DNA of 64,000 nt from Bordetella genomosp. 1 (GCF_002261335.1 NZ_NEVL01000006.1:248001-312000), one strand, 5' to 3'; positions 1-9,519 are shown, counted from the first letter of the stretch. Notes: generated by a model not told the origin, from the letters alone. Program-made: numbers and translations.

Positions 1-584
1 GCCCCGCGCTCAAGGCCGCCAACGCGGCGGAGCTGCTGGCGCAGGCCCGCGCCAATCCCGGCAAGCTGAGCTACGCCAGCAGCGGCATCGGCAACCCGCA
101 GCACCTGAACGGCGCGCTGCTCGAAGCGCTGGGCAAGGTGTCGATGATGCACGTGCCCTACAAGGGCGCGTCGGGTCAGCTGAGCGACGTGGCGGGCGGC
201 AATGTCGACATGACCTTCGTCAGCTACGCCGCGGCCCAGCCCTTCATCCAGTCGGGCAAGGTGCGCGCGCTGGCGGTCACGTCGGCCAAGCGGGCGGCGT
301 TCGCGCGCGACGTGCCGGCGCTGGCGGAGACGCCGGGCCTGGAAGACTACGACCTGTCGAACTGGTTCGGCGTGTTCGCGCCGCGCAATACGCCGCCCGC
401 CGTGGTGGACGCGCTCAACCAGGCCATCAACGCCGCGCTGCGCGACAAGGACCTGGCGCAGCGCCTGAGTGACCAGGGCGGCGAAGTCAGCCCGATGCGC
501 CCGCCCGAGTTCACCGCCTTCATCGCCGCGCAGAACCAGCAGTTCCGCCGCATCATCGACCAGGCCAGGATCGTTGCCGAATGA
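1..584 (+). CDS. Bug/TctC-family periplasmic solute receptor, C-terminal part
   Basis: The last 194 residues of a tripartite-tricarboxylate (TctC/Bug) periplasmic binding protein; the reading frame runs in from the left edge without a stop. Visible family features are the SYASSGIGNPQHL stretch, VPYKG followed by GGNVDMTF, and VRALAVTSAKR before a C-terminal helical region with PPAVVDALNQAI. These receptors capture carboxylates or related small metabolites, often for a TctAB permease encoded elsewhere. The stop codon overlaps the start of the following lactonase gene (ATGA), so the two are translationally coupled and probably belong to one catabolic operon. The ligand cannot be told from sequence. 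Confidence 0.9.
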   Translation, partial: PALKAANAAELLAQARANPGKLSYASSGIGNPQHLNGALLEALGKVSMMHVPYKGASGQLSDVAGGNVDMTFVSYAAAQPFIQSGKVRALAVTSAKRAAFARDVPALAETPGLEDYDLSNWFGVFAPRNTPPAVVDALNQAINAALRDKDLAQRLSDQGGEVSPMRPPEFTAFIAAQNQQFRRIIDQARIVAE

Positions 585-1648
585 ACGCCCCCGCGACCGC
601 TGCGTTTCGCCACGCCTACGTCGGCACCCGCACCACGCGCGAACGCAACGCGCGCGGCGAGGGCATCAGCGTCTACGCCTTCGATCCCGCCAGCGCCTCG
701 TTGCGATGCATCCAGGTGGTGCGCGAGCTGGTCAATCCCTCGTTCCTGGCCGTCGACGCGGCGCGCACGCGGCTCTACAGCGTGCACGGCGACCAGCGCG
801 AGATCAGCGCCTTCGCCATCGCGGCCGATGGCACCCTGGCGCCCCTCAACCGGCAATCGACCGGTGGCCTGAATCCGGTGCACCTGGCTCTCGCGCCGGC
901 GGGCGGCCATGTGGTGGTGTCCAACCATATCAGCGGTGATCTCGCGGTGCTGCCGCTCTCGGCCGATGGCGCGCTCGAGCCGGTGTGCCAGCAGATCGCG
1001 CTGGAGGGCACGCCCGGCCCGCATCGGGTCGAACAGCCGCACGCGAAGCCGCACCACAACCCGTTCGATCCGGTTGGGCGCCATGTGGTCGTGCCCGACA
1101 AGGGGCTGGACCGCGTGTTCGTGTTCCGCTTCGACGCCGGCCGGCTGCACCCGGCCTCGTCGGTGCCGGCACGCGAGGGCGCGGGGCCGCGCCATCTGGT
1201 GTTCCATCCGCGCCTGGCCATGGCCTATGCCATCAACGAGCTCGACTCAACCGTGGTGGCCTATGCCTACGACGCGACCCGCGGATCGTTGTCTGCGCAA
1301 CAGCTTGTGCTGGCCCTGCCGCCCGGGCACACCGGCAACAGTCGCGCCGCGGCGCTGGTGATCGCGCCCGACGGCCGCCATCTGTACGCATCGCATCGCG
1401 GCGCCGACTGCCTCACCGTGTTCGCCATCGACGCGGACAGCGGCCATCTGCGCTACCTCGTCGATCAGCCGAGCCTGGGCCGCACGCCGCGCTTCGCCAC
1501 CTTCACGCCCGACGGCCGCCACCTGTTCGTGCTGAACGAGGACAGCGACACCATCGTGGCGTTCGCCCGCGACGCCGCCACCGGCACGCTGCGCCCGCAG
1601 GGCGCGGCGACGGCCTGCGCCAGCCCGGTGTGCATGGTGTTCGCCTGA
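581..1648 (+). CDS. Lactonase family (YbhE-like beta-propeller) protein
   Basis: A 355-residue seven-bladed-propeller lactonase of the 6-phosphogluconolactonase/YbhE class. Repeated blade motifs are visible, such as NPSFLAVD, NPVHLALAPAG, GAGPRHLVFHP and TPRFATFTPDGRHLFV. Conserved polar residues occur in PHRVEQPHAKPHHNPFDP, typical of this family's active-site face. No signal peptide is seen, so it is probably cytoplasmic. The start overlaps the stop of the Bug receptor by four bases, suggesting it hydrolyses a lactone formed in the pathway fed by that receptor. True 6-phosphogluconolactonase activity is possible, but the context favours a sugar-acid lactone. Confidence 0.85.
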   Translation: MNAPATAAFRHAYVGTRTTRERNARGEGISVYAFDPASASLRCIQVVRELVNPSFLAVDAARTRLYSVHGDQREISAFAIAADGTLAPLNRQSTGGLNPVHLALAPAGGHVVVSNHISGDLAVLPLSADGALEPVCQQIALEGTPGPHRVEQPHAKPHHNPFDPVGRHVVVPDKGLDRVFVFRFDAGRLHPASSVPAREGAGPRHLVFHPRLAMAYAINELDSTVVAYAYDATRGSLSAQQLVLALPPGHTGNSRAAALVIAPDGRHLYASHRGADCLTVFAIDADSGHLRYLVDQPSLGRTPRFATFTPDGRHLFVLNEDSDTIVAFARDAATGTLRPQGAATACASPVCMVFA

Positions 1649-1734
1649 AGGAGCGCGCACTTGCGGACGCCAGACAGCCGATTCACTTCGCCGCGGCTGC
1701 GACGGCGCACGTCGAGCGCACCGCCACCGTCTGC

Positions 1735-3060
1735 TCAGAGGCGCGGATGATCCCGTTGCTGTACGTAATAAAGCCGGATCCAGACAATGCTCCCGGCGAT
1801 CAGGAAGAGGCTGACGTAGGGCACATAAGCATCGATGAATTGGCGCTGATCGGAAACATCGAGATAGCCGGCAAAAGCAATCGCCATCGTTCCTGCCATG
1901 ATGAGTTGCGGCCAGAGGCGGTCGCCATATGAGCGCAACACGGCCAACGCGTACATCGCACAGTTGCTGGCAACGTAGTGAACCAGGACATACGGTAACG
2001 CCGCCATGAAGATATGGGCGGCCTCCTTGTCCGCGGTCAGCGCGAACTTCAGGAAGTCTCTTCCCAACAGAACCATGCCGGCCATGGCCACCGTCAAGAC
2101 GATCATGTTCAGGAAGCGCCGCCAGACGATGTCGTTCACGGGCATTCGGCTTTGCGCCCTCCTTGCCACATCGATGCTCGCCATCTGACAGATTCCCACA
2201 ATCGGAACTTGAGCAAAGAAGACCACGGCCCCCGCCGTCGCCAACGCGCTGGTCGACGCAGCGCCGAACCTGGCGACCGCTGCCGTCAGCACATAGACGG
2301 AATATCGTTGGGCCAGTTGGCCGACCACGATCGGAACACCGACCTTGAGCGGAAGCAAGCGCTCGCCGAGCTGCGACACCCGTACGTCGAACGACGGCCG
2401 CGCCCGCGTGAGCACGCTCAACGCGCTCAGCGCTGCCAGCCCGACCAGATCGGAGGAGACATACGCCCACGCGATCGCAAGCACGCCCCCCTCTCGTACC
2501 ACGACGATGAAGACCGCAGTGATCTGCCAGAGCAGTTGCGCGAGCTTGACCCGTGCCACGCGCGGAGCCTCACCGGCAGCCTCCAGCGCGATGGTCAGCA
2601 CCGCAATGAGTGCGAGCAGCGGAATGCTCAGAGACAACACGGGCAGCGCGGTGTTGACGGAGCAGGATATCGAGCCGATGTCGGCACAAGAAGCCGCCGT
2701 GCTCGCGAGCGTCAGCACCAGGCTCGCGATCGCGGAAATGCCGCCATACGTGATCAGCGCCGCGCCCAGGAGTCTGCGAAACTCAGCAGAGATTCCGTCG
2801 GCAGCTGCCCGTGCGAATTCCGCTTGCAGCCCGATCTGACCAGACGTAGAAATGACGAAGAAGATCGACGCCATCGCGAGCAACAGCGTCAACTCCGCCA
2901 AGGTTTGGACACTGTAATGGCCCACCAGCGCAAGAATGATGTTGCTGCCGGCGGGGATCGCGCTGCGGCTGACGGATATCGGCAGCGATTCTTTCAGATC
3001 GCCAAGGAAAGCCAGACGCCACTGCGCCAGCGCACCGCCCGGACCGCGAGTCCCGTTCAT
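1735..3060 (-). CDS. MATE/Wzx-like multidrug or polysaccharide flippase
   Basis: A 441-residue, very hydrophobic protein with about 12 predicted membrane segments and no cytoplasmic domain, the size and layout of MATE or oligosaccharide-flippase (MOP superfamily) transporters. An early loop reads VSRSAIPAGSNIILALVGHYS, comparable to the first helices of that superfamily. No sugar-biosynthesis gene is adjacent, so the substrate is unknown. Codon use is noticeably less GC-rich than the neighbours, which suggests acquisition by transfer. It converges on the lactonase gene. The family call is by topology and general look; the specific subfamily is not certain. Confidence 0.55.
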   Translation of the reverse strand: MNGTRGPGGALAQWRLAFLGDLKESLPISVSRSAIPAGSNIILALVGHYSVQTLAELTLLLAMASIFFVISTSGQIGLQAEFARAAADGISAEFRRLLGAALITYGGISAIASLVLTLASTAASCADIGSISCSVNTALPVLSLSIPLLALIAVLTIALEAAGEAPRVARVKLAQLLWQITAVFIVVVREGGVLAIAWAYVSSDLVGLAALSALSVLTRARPSFDVRVSQLGERLLPLKVGVPIVVGQLAQRYSVYVLTAAVARFGAASTSALATAGAVVFFAQVPIVGICQMASIDVARRAQSRMPVNDIVWRRFLNMIVLTVAMAGMVLLGRDFLKFALTADKEAAHIFMAALPYVLVHYVASNCAMYALAVLRSYGDRLWPQLIMAGTMAIAFAGYLDVSDQRQFIDAYVPYVSLFLIAGSIVWIRLYYVQQRDHPRL

Positions 3061-3294
3061 TCGATCACGGACAAGAATCCCGGAAGCGGCTCCCGGAATT
3101 CCTGTTCGTACATGCGTTGTTCATGTTTCCTCATGCGAGGTCACTGGTTCACTTCATGACGCGATTCGGCCGAATCGATTTCATTACAAACCAGGCCCGC
3201 TCACAAAGAACGCGCTCCCACCCTATCTCAGACATTGGATCCGTCGTGCTCGATCACGCCTGCCATCGACGCGGAGGCTGGAAGAACAACGACG
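3061..3294. other. Intergenic stretch of relatively low GC
   Basis: This 234-base gap lies between the flippase-like gene and the DUF3304 lipoprotein gene, both on the minus strand. It has visibly lower GC than the surroundings and probably carries the flippase promoter. No gene or clear hairpin terminator is seen. Confidence 0.4.
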
Positions 3295-3831
3295 TCAGTT
3301 GTAGTGCTTCGCCTCGCGATGCGCCGCCGGCACCGGCTCGCGGCGCATGTCGAACTTGTTCTGCGAGGCATCGAGCAGCTCGGCTTCGACGTGGCCGTCC
3401 TGGTAGAAATGCAGCAGGATGGTCGACGGCGCGGGCGGGAATGGGGTGGGCACCTTGAGCAGCACCATCGCCTCGTGGCGCTCGAGCGTCTTCTGGCCTT
3501 GCTCATAGCGGTTGGTCTTGAGGTCGTAGCGGTTGCCGAGCTCCCACACCACGCGCAGGTAGCGGGTTTCGCCCGGCGCGAAGTCGCGCGGCTTGGGCGC
3601 GCGCGGGCCCATCACCGAGCCGCCGTTGGTGTAGGCGCCGACATTGCCCATCCAGCGGCCGTCCACCCACACGGTATGGATGTAGCGGTCGCTGTAGTTG
3701 AAGGCGAAGAGGGTGAGAAATTCGGGCGGCCTGCGCCCGCCGGCAGGCGGCCCGCCGCTCGTGCAGCCGCTGGCCGCCACGGCCAGCAACGATCCCAAAC
3801 CCAGCAAGGCCTTGCGACGTACGGACTGCAT
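3295..3831 (-). CDS. DUF3304-type lipoprotein
   Basis: A 178-residue protein starting MQSVRRKALLGLG with a lipoprotein signal peptide; the lipobox is AVAASGC, so the mature protein should begin at that Cys and be lipidated. The body has FAFNYSDRYIHTVWVDG and GNVGAYTNGGSVMGP, the pattern of DUF3304 proteins often linked to type VI secretion neighbourhoods, though no T6SS gene is in this window. The start at 3831 was preferred over an upstream extension because of the signal peptide and a purine-rich GGGAGAAA ribosome site just before it. It is divergent from the ABC importer genes. Confidence 0.75.
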   Translation of the reverse strand: MQSVRRKALLGLGSLLAVAASGCTSGGPPAGGRRPPEFLTLFAFNYSDRYIHTVWVDGRWMGNVGAYTNGGSVMGPRAPKPRDFAPGETRYLRVVWELGNRYDLKTNRYEQGQKTLERHEAMVLLKVPTPFPPAPSTILLHFYQDGHVEAELLDASQNKFDMRREPVPAAHREAKHYN

Positions 3832-4015
3832 CGTTTCTCCCTGTTCTGTCTGGCGCGCCTTGCGCGACCCCGCGCAGGCTCGCGCAAGGCGCGCCGATCG
3901 CGCAGCAAATAAGCTACGTCGAATATAGTATTTGAGCGGCCCATGCCTGCCACCTAGACTGCGACGATCCCCCAACCGGCCCTGCGCCGGCCCTCGTTCC
4001 GTCATCAGGTGCTGC

Positions 4016-4987
4016 ATGCGTTTCCGTCCCCTCGTCTTCGCGCTACTCGCGGCCACCGCCGCGTTCTCCGGCCCGGCCTCGGCCGATGCGCCGCTCAAAG
4101 AGATCAAGCTGGATTATGCCTACTACTCGCCGCCCAGCCTGCTGATCAGGAAGAAGGGCTGGCTCGAGGAGGCCTTCAAGGCCCAGGGCACCGAGGTGAA
4201 ATGGGTGTTCACGCGCGGCAGCAACAACTCGCTGGAGTTCCTCAACAGCGGCGCCTCCAACTTCGCGCTCACCTCCAGCGTGTCCTCGTTCGTGGCACGC
4301 GCCAACGGCCAGCCGGTGAAGGTGATCTTCAACTATTCCTGGGCCGAGCCGAGCACCGTCGAAGTGCTGCCGAACTCGCCGATCAAGTCCATCACCGACC
4401 TCAAGGGCAAGAAGGTGGCGGTCACCAAGGGCACGGATCCCTACTTCTACCTGCTGCGTGCGCTCGGCGAAAACAAGCTCACGCTCAACGATGTCGAGAT
4501 CGTCCACCTGCAGCACCCCGAGGGCAAGACCGCGCTCGAGCAGGGTCGCGTGGACGCCTGGGTCGGCATCGATCCGCACCTGTCGGCCGCCAAGGTGGGC
4601 GGCTCGCGCACGGTGTACTCGAACCCGAAGTTCGCGCTCGGCGCGGTGCTCAACACCAACGAAGCCTTCCTGAAAGACAACCCCGAGGCCGTGAAGACCG
4701 TGATTCGCACCTATGAGCGTGCGCGCCAGTGGATCATCGCCCATCCGCAGGAGATCGTGGATCTGGTTGCGGAGGAAACCAAGCTGCCGAAGGAAGTGGC
4801 CGCCAAGCAGATCGGCCGCATCGACTTCACGCGCTGGATTCCCGGCGACTACACCGTGCAATCGATCGAGCCGCTGATCCCGCTGCTGCAGGAATCCGGC
4901 ATCCTGCGCAAGAATGCCGACGCCAGGCAGGCGCTCTCGACCCTGGTCGACGCCGGCCCGGCCACGGCCGTGTCCAAGGAGAAGTGA
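4016..4987 (+). CDS. ABC importer substrate-binding protein, sulfonate/nitrate/taurine type
   Basis: A 323-residue SsuA/NrtA-like periplasmic receptor. Residues 1-24 form a Sec signal peptide ending GPASADA. The mature protein has the NMT1/SsuA pattern: IKLDYAYYSPPSLLIRKKGWLEE, then FLNSGASNFALTSS, SITDLKGKKVAVTKGTDPYF and EQGRVDAWVGIDPH. It binds an anionic sulfur compound or similar ligand and delivers it to the permease encoded next. The start at 4016 was chosen because it begins the signal peptide. It is the first gene of a three-gene operon (receptor, permease, ATPase); the spacing to the permease start is one base. Confidence 0.88.
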   Translation: MRFRPLVFALLAATAAFSGPASADAPLKEIKLDYAYYSPPSLLIRKKGWLEEAFKAQGTEVKWVFTRGSNNSLEFLNSGASNFALTSSVSSFVARANGQPVKVIFNYSWAEPSTVEVLPNSPIKSITDLKGKKVAVTKGTDPYFYLLRALGENKLTLNDVEIVHLQHPEGKTALEQGRVDAWVGIDPHLSAAKVGGSRTVYSNPKFALGAVLNTNEAFLKDNPEAVKTVIRTYERARQWIIAHPQEIVDLVAEETKLPKEVAAKQIGRIDFTRWIPGDYTVQSIEPLIPLLQESGILRKNADARQALSTLVDAGPATAVSKEK

Positions 4988-4988
4988 G

Positions 4989-5834
4989 ATGGGCCGCGGG
5001 CCGGATCACAGCGCCGCGCTGCCCGACACGCTGTCGGGTGCCTCGGCACGGCCCGCGGGCCGCGCCTGGCGCCTGCCGGGCTGGCTGCGCGGGCTGGTCC
5101 TGCCCGTGCTCGTCTTCGCCGGCCTGGAGGCCCTGGTGCGCAGCGGACGCGTGCCCGATTACCTGATGCCGGCACCGAGCCAGGTATTCGAGACGATCCT
5201 CGACCTGGCCCACGGCCCGCTGTGGCAGCACATTGGCATCAGCACGTTCCGCGTGTTCAGCGGCTTCGCGATCGGCGCCGCGCTCGCGCTCCTGATCGGC
5301 ACCTGGGTCGGCCTGAGCCGCCGTGCCGAAGCCTATCTGGAGCCCAGCTTCCAGGCACTGCGGGCGGTGCCCGGCCTCGCCTGGGTGCCGCTGCTACTCA
5401 TCTGGCTCGGCATCGACGAGGCCTCCAAGATCACCCTCATCGCCATCGGCGCCTTCTTTCCGGTCTACCTGAATCTGGTGGCCGGCATCCGCAACGTCGA
5501 CCGCAAGCTGGTCGAGGTCGGCGCGCTCTATCGCTTCTCCAGCTATCGGCTGGTGCGCCATGTGTTCGTGCCCGCCGCGCTACCGTATCTCTACACCGGC
5601 CTGCGCCAGGCCCTGTCGATGTCGTGGCTGTGCGTGGTGGCCGCGGAGCTGCTGGCCGCCACCAAGGGCATCGGCTACCTGCTCACCGACGGCCGCGAGA
5701 CCTCGCGGCCCGACCTGGTGCTGGTGGCGATCATCCTGCTCGCCGTCATGGGCAAGCTCACCGATTCGATACTGCGCTACGCCGAGGCCCGCAGCCTGCG
5801 CTGGCGCGACAGCTACGCCGGCAAGCCGGGCTGA
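4989..5834 (+). CDS. ABC importer permease, SsuC type
   Basis: A 281-residue inner-membrane permease of the SsuC/TauC/NrtB class with about six membrane helices. The coupling (EAA) loop is visible around VEVGALYRFSSYRLVRHV, followed by FVPAALPYLYTGLRQALSMSW. The start ATG is placed directly after the receptor's stop codon, with GGAG inside the end of the receptor gene serving as ribosome site. It forms the membrane channel for the receptor above and the ATPase below. Confidence 0.88.
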   Translation: MGRGPDHSAALPDTLSGASARPAGRAWRLPGWLRGLVLPVLVFAGLEALVRSGRVPDYLMPAPSQVFETILDLAHGPLWQHIGISTFRVFSGFAIGAALALLIGTWVGLSRRAEAYLEPSFQALRAVPGLAWVPLLLIWLGIDEASKITLIAIGAFFPVYLNLVAGIRNVDRKLVEVGALYRFSSYRLVRHVFVPAALPYLYTGLRQALSMSWLCVVAAELLAATKGIGYLLTDGRETSRPDLVLVAIILLAVMGKLTDSILRYAEARSLRWRDSYAGKPG

Positions 5835-5848
5835 ACCAGGAAACCGCC

Positions 5849-6583
5849 ATGCCTTCATTGCTCAGCGTCCGTGTCGACGAGAAATGGTTTGGCGCCAGCA
5901 AGGTGCTGGACCAGGTGGAGTTCGAGCTGGTGGACAAGCAAGTGGTGGCGTTGCTGGGCCCGAGCGGCTGCGGCAAGAGCACGCTGCTGCGCATCGCCGC
6001 GGGCCTGGACACCGAGTTCAAGGGTCAGGTGCGCAAGGGCGCGGCGATCGATCCCGCGCGGCAGGCCCCGATTTCCTACGTGTTCCAGGAGCCGCGCCTG
6101 ATGCCGTGGCTCAGCGTGGCCGACAACATCAGCTTCCTCGACAGCGGCCGCACGCCGGACCGGGCCTGGGTGCAGGCGCTGATCGACGCGGTGGGCCTGA
6201 CGGGATTCGAACGCGCCCTGCCCAAGCAGCTCTCGGGCGGCATGGCGCAACGCGCGGCCATCGCGCGCGGCCTGTATTCGCGCCCGCAGGTGCTGCTGCT
6301 CGACGAGCCCTTCAGCGCGGTGGATGCCTTCACCCGCATGAACCTGCAGCAGCTGGTGCTGGACCTGATCCAGCGCTTCGGCATTTCCATTCTGCTGGTC
6401 ACGCACGACATCGACGAGGCGCTCTATCTCGGCGATGACGTGATCGTGCTGGGCGCGCGGCCGGGCCGCGTATGCGCCCGGCTGGCGGTGGAACTGGCGC
6501 ATCCGCGCGCGCGGGGCGACGCCGCCCTGGGTGTGTTGAAGGAACGCGCGCTGGCCGAACTGCACGACGCACACGCCTTCTGA
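5849..6583 (+). CDS. ABC importer ATPase, SsuB type
   Basis: A 244-residue ABC ATPase with an intact Walker A (GPSGCGKST, about residue 39), Q-loop in YVFQEPRLMPW, signature LSGGMAQR, Walker B LLLDEPFSAVD and H-loop VTHDIDEA. The FQEPRLMPW segment is typical of SsuB/TauB/NrtD ATPases. It powers the permease encoded just upstream (14-base gap). The protein is complete and of normal length. The start was set at MPSLLSVRVDEKW, where homology to the family begins. Confidence 0.9.
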   Translation: MPSLLSVRVDEKWFGASKVLDQVEFELVDKQVVALLGPSGCGKSTLLRIAAGLDTEFKGQVRKGAAIDPARQAPISYVFQEPRLMPWLSVADNISFLDSGRTPDRAWVQALIDAVGLTGFERALPKQLSGGMAQRAAIARGLYSRPQVLLLDEPFSAVDAFTRMNLQQLVLDLIQRFGISILLVTHDIDEALYLGDDVIVLGARPGRVCARLAVELAHPRARGDAALGVLKERALAELHDAHAF

Positions 6584-6719
6584 GGCGGCGTGCCGAACAT
6601 TCTGATACCAGTTGCGGCCACAACCGTTACCTGGCGGTCTTAAGATCCTGCCATCGACATCGCCCGCGAGCCGCGCCGCCTCCGGCGCCGGCCGCGGCAC
6701 GCCCACGCTCGAGGATCTC

Positions 6720-7046
6720 ATGAAGTCCGCCACCGCATTCCGTGTCCTGCTGGCCGCCCTGACCGCCTCCGGCCTCGCCGCGCCGGCCGCGGCGCAGACG
6801 GCGCCCGCCGGGCCGGCCGCCGCATCCGAGGCACAGCGCACGCCCCCGACCCGCGCGGAGTACGAGGCCATGCTGGTGCGATCGTTCGAGAAGCAGGACC
6901 TGGACCGCGACGGCTACCTCGCCAGCAACTGGCTGCGCAGCGAGCACACCCCCGAGCAGCTCGCCGCCATGGATGCCGACGGCGACGGCCGCATCAGCCT
7001 GGCGGAATGGGTGGCGCACGGCATGACGCGCGCGCCGCAGCAGTGA
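6720..7046 (+). CDS. Small secreted EF-hand protein
   Basis: A 108-residue protein with a signal peptide (MKSATAFRVLLAALTASG, cleavage near AAAQT) and two EF-hand-like loops. The first, DLDRDGYLASNW, has a Trp at position 12 where Glu is usual, so its calcium site is probably weak. The second, DADGDGRISLAEW, keeps the canonical pattern. It is a likely periplasmic calcium-binding protein of unknown role and stands alone between the ABC operon and the LysR gene. Confidence 0.7.
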   Translation: MKSATAFRVLLAALTASGLAAPAAAQTAPAGPAAASEAQRTPPTRAEYEAMLVRSFEKQDLDRDGYLASNWLRSEHTPEQLAAMDADGDGRISLAEWVAHGMTRAPQQ

Positions 7047-7071
7047 GCGCGGCGGCGCGCCGCCGCCTTGG

Positions 7072-8004
7072 CTAGGCCCCGCTGTCCCAGGAGGCGCCGG
7101 AACGCTGCAGTGAGTCGCGCAGGCTGGCGATGAAGGCCTTGGCCGCCTCGGGCAACACGCGTCCTGCCAGCGTCTGCACCTCGAAGTGCCGCTCGTTCAT
7201 CTCGCGATCGCGCAGCGGCACGGCCACCACCTGGCCCCAGCGCAGCCGGTTGCGGATCGCCAGCTCGCCGCAGAAGGTCACGCCGCCGCCCGCGCCGGCG
7301 AAGGCCACCAGCGCATCCACGCTGCGGCTGGAGAACACGGGCTCGATCTGCAGTTGCTGGCGGCTGCAGCTGATGTCGATCAACTGGCGCAGCGTGGAGT
7401 CGGGATCGGGCAGCGCGAGCGGATAGGCCGTGAGTTGCGACAGGGACAACTCGGCGTGTCCGGCCAGGGGATGGTCCACCGCCACCACCGCCCGCACCGG
7501 CGAGGGCATGCGCAGCTCCACCCGCACGTCGCGATGGGAGGTGAGGCTGAGCGTGATGCCGATATCGGCCGCGCCGTCGCGCACGCGCAGCGGCGCGTCG
7601 CGTTGCGAGCAGATGTCGAGCGTGAAGCGGATCCCCGCGTATTGCTTGCGAAAGGCCGCGATGGCCGACGGCACGAAGTCGTGCGCGAAACCCTCGGTGC
7701 ACACCACCCGCACCAGGCCCTGGCGCAGTCCGCGCAGGCCCATGATCTCCCCCGCCACGCGATCGACGTCCTGCTGCGCGCGCTTGGCGTGGGCCGCCAG
7801 CAGCTCGCCGGCGGCGTTGAGCGCCATGCCGCGCGCGCGCCGCTCGAACAGCAGCGTGCCGAGTTCGCGTTCGAGCCGGGCGATCTGGCGGCTCACGGCC
7901 GAGGGCGCCACGTCCAGGCGCTCCGCGGCCACGCTCACCGAGCCGCAGCGCGCCACTTCCAGGAAGTAGCGCACCGCCATTTCTTGGAGGATTTGCGGGT
8001 TCAT
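7072..8004 (-). CDS. LysR-family transcriptional regulator
   Basis: A 310-residue LysR protein: an N-terminal winged helix-turn-helix (AVRYFLEVARCGSVSVAAERL, then APSAVSRQIARLERELG) and a C-terminal substrate-binding-like domain. The ATG at 8004 was preferred over a GTG nine bases upstream because AGGGG lies eight bases ahead of it. It is divergent from the D-serine dehydratase operon. A perfect 17-base palindrome lies directly between the two genes, which makes it the probable regulator of that operon and of itself. Confidence 0.88.
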   Translation of the reverse strand: MNPQILQEMAVRYFLEVARCGSVSVAAERLDVAPSAVSRQIARLERELGTLLFERRARGMALNAAGELLAAHAKRAQQDVDRVAGEIMGLRGLRQGLVRVVCTEGFAHDFVPSAIAAFRKQYAGIRFTLDICSQRDAPLRVRDGAADIGITLSLTSHRDVRVELRMPSPVRAVVAVDHPLAGHAELSLSQLTAYPLALPDPDSTLRQLIDISCSRQQLQIEPVFSSRSVDALVAFAGAGGGVTFCGELAIRNRLRWGQVVAVPLRDREMNERHFEVQTLAGRVLPEAAKAFIASLRDSLQRSGASWDSGA

Positions 8005-8019
8005 AGGGTTCACCCCTAG

Positions 8020-8036
8020 TTTGCGTTAAACGCAAA
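8020..8036. promoter_or_regulatory. Perfect palindrome, probable LysR operator
   Basis: TTTGCGTTAAACGCAAA reads the same on both strands around a single central base (eight-base arms). It contains the T-N11-A spacing typical of LysR-type recognition sites and lies 16 bases upstream of the LysR start, in the divergent promoter region shared with the dehydratase gene. The sequence is directly visible; the regulator assignment is inference. Confidence 0.65.
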
Positions 8037-8127
8037 GCACGATTCTAACCATTCATATTGCTGCAACGAGACAGGCGCGCCTAGGATGTGTCCATCCGAC
8101 GACATCCACCGTAACGCACGCGCCGTC

Positions 8128-9471
8128 ATGACCCTGTCTCACCCCCCGCTCTCCCCGCAATGGCATGCCGCGCTGCACGCCGCGAGCCCGGTCCTGTGGC
8201 TGCGACCCGACGGCACCGCGCCCGCCGAGGCCGCGCCCTACACGCTCGCGGACGTCGAGGCCGCGCAGGCCCGCTTCGCGCGTTTCGCACCGCTGCTGGC
8301 CGAGCTGTTTCCCGAGTTGCGCGCCACCGACGGCGTCATCGAATCCCCCGTGCTGGCGGCGCCGCGGATGCAGGCCGCCTTGAAGCTGCCCGAGGCATCG
8401 GGCCGGCTCTGGCTGAAGGCCGATCATGCCTTGCCGGTGGCGGGCTCGATCAAGGCACGCGGCGGCATCCACGAGGTGCTGGAGTTCACCGAGACGCTGG
8501 CGCTGGCGCGGGGCCTGATCGCACCGGGCGACGACTACCGCAGACTGGCCGAGCCGCGCGCGCGGGCCTGTTTCGCGCAGTACCAGGTCGCGGTGGGCTC
8601 CACCGGCAATCTCGGGCTGTCGATCGGCGTGATCGCCTCGGCGCTGGGCTTTCGCGCGGCGGTGCACATGTCGGCCGACGCCAAGGCCTGGAAAAAGGCA
8701 CGCCTGCGCGCCCGCGGGGTGGAGGTGGTCGAGCATCCCGGCGACTACGAGAAAGCCGTCGCGGCGGGCCGCCGCCAGGTGGAGGCCGATCCGCACGGCT
8801 ACTTCGTGGACGACGAACGCTCGGCGTCGCTGTTCCTGGGCTATGCGGCCGCCGCCCTGACCTTGCGCGGCCAGCTCGATGCGGCCGGCATCCGCGTCGA
8901 TGCCGAGCATCCGCTGTTCGTCTACCTGCCCTGCGGCGTGGGCGGCGCGCCGGGCGGCATCGCCTACGGCCTGTCGCTGCTCTACGGCGCGCACGCGCAC
9001 TGCTTCTTCGCCGAACCGGTGCAGTCGCCGTGCTTTCTGTTGCGCATGATGGCGGGCGCCGGGCAACTGCCCGGCCTCCCGGTGCCGCCGTCGGTCTACG
9101 ACATCGGCCTGAACAACCAGACCGAGGCCGACGGCCTCGCGGTGCCGCGCGCATCGGACCTCGCCTACGCGGCGGTGGGCGGCACGCTGGCCGGCGCGTA
9201 CACCGTGGCCGACGACACGCTGTATGCCGACCTCGCCCGCCTGCACGACACCGAAGGCCTGCGCATCGAACCCTCGGCCGCCGCCGGCTTCGACGGCCCG
9301 CGCCACCTGCTGGGCAGCACGGCGGGCCAGGATTGGTTGCGCACGCAAGGATTGCTGCCGCACATGGCGCGCGCCACGCATCTCGCGTGGACCACGGGCG
9401 GGCTGTTCGTGCCGGCCGAAGAATATGAAAGATTCCTGCGCCGCGGCCACGCGCTCGCGGCGGGAAATTAA
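8128..9471 (+). CDS. dsdA: D-serine dehydratase (ammonia-lyase) family
   Basis: A 447-residue PLP enzyme matching DsdA along its whole length. It has the lysine motif [13 protein letters not shown], the phosphate loop [27 protein letters not shown], the conserved [10 protein letters not shown] and the end motif [12 protein letters not shown]. DsdA converts D-serine (and more slowly D-threonine) to 2-oxo acid and ammonia in the cytoplasm. An in-frame ATG lies at 8086; 8128 is preferred by comparison with the usual N-terminus, but neither start has a strong ribosome site. It heads an operon with a Bug receptor, an amidase, a GST and an MFS symporter, so the physiological substrate may be a released D-hydroxy-amino acid. 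Confidence 0.88.
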   Translation: MTLSHPPLSPQWHAALHAASPVLWLRPDGTAPAEAAPYTLADVEAAQARFARFAPLLAELFPELRATDGVIESPVLAAPRMQAALKLPEASGRLWLKADHALPVAGSIKARGGIHEVLEFTETLALARGLIAPGDDYRRLAEPRARACFAQYQVAVGSTGNLGLSIGVIASALGFRAAVHMSADAKAWKKARLRARGVEVVEHPGDYEKAVAAGRRQVEADPHGYFVDDERSASLFLGYAAAALTLRGQLDAAGIRVDAEHPLFVYLPCGVGGAPGGIAYGLSLLYGAHAHCFFAEPVQSPCFLLRMMAGAGQLPGLPVPPSVYDIGLNNQTEADGLAVPRASDLAYAAVGGTLAGAYTVADDTLYADLARLHDTEGLRIEPSAAAGFDGPRHLLGSTAGQDWLRTQGLLPHMARATHLAWTTGGLFVPAEEYERFLRRGHALAAGN

Positions 9472-9519
9472 AGGCGCCGACAGACGCGCCCCCACTCCAC
9501 CACCCTCACGAGCACGACC

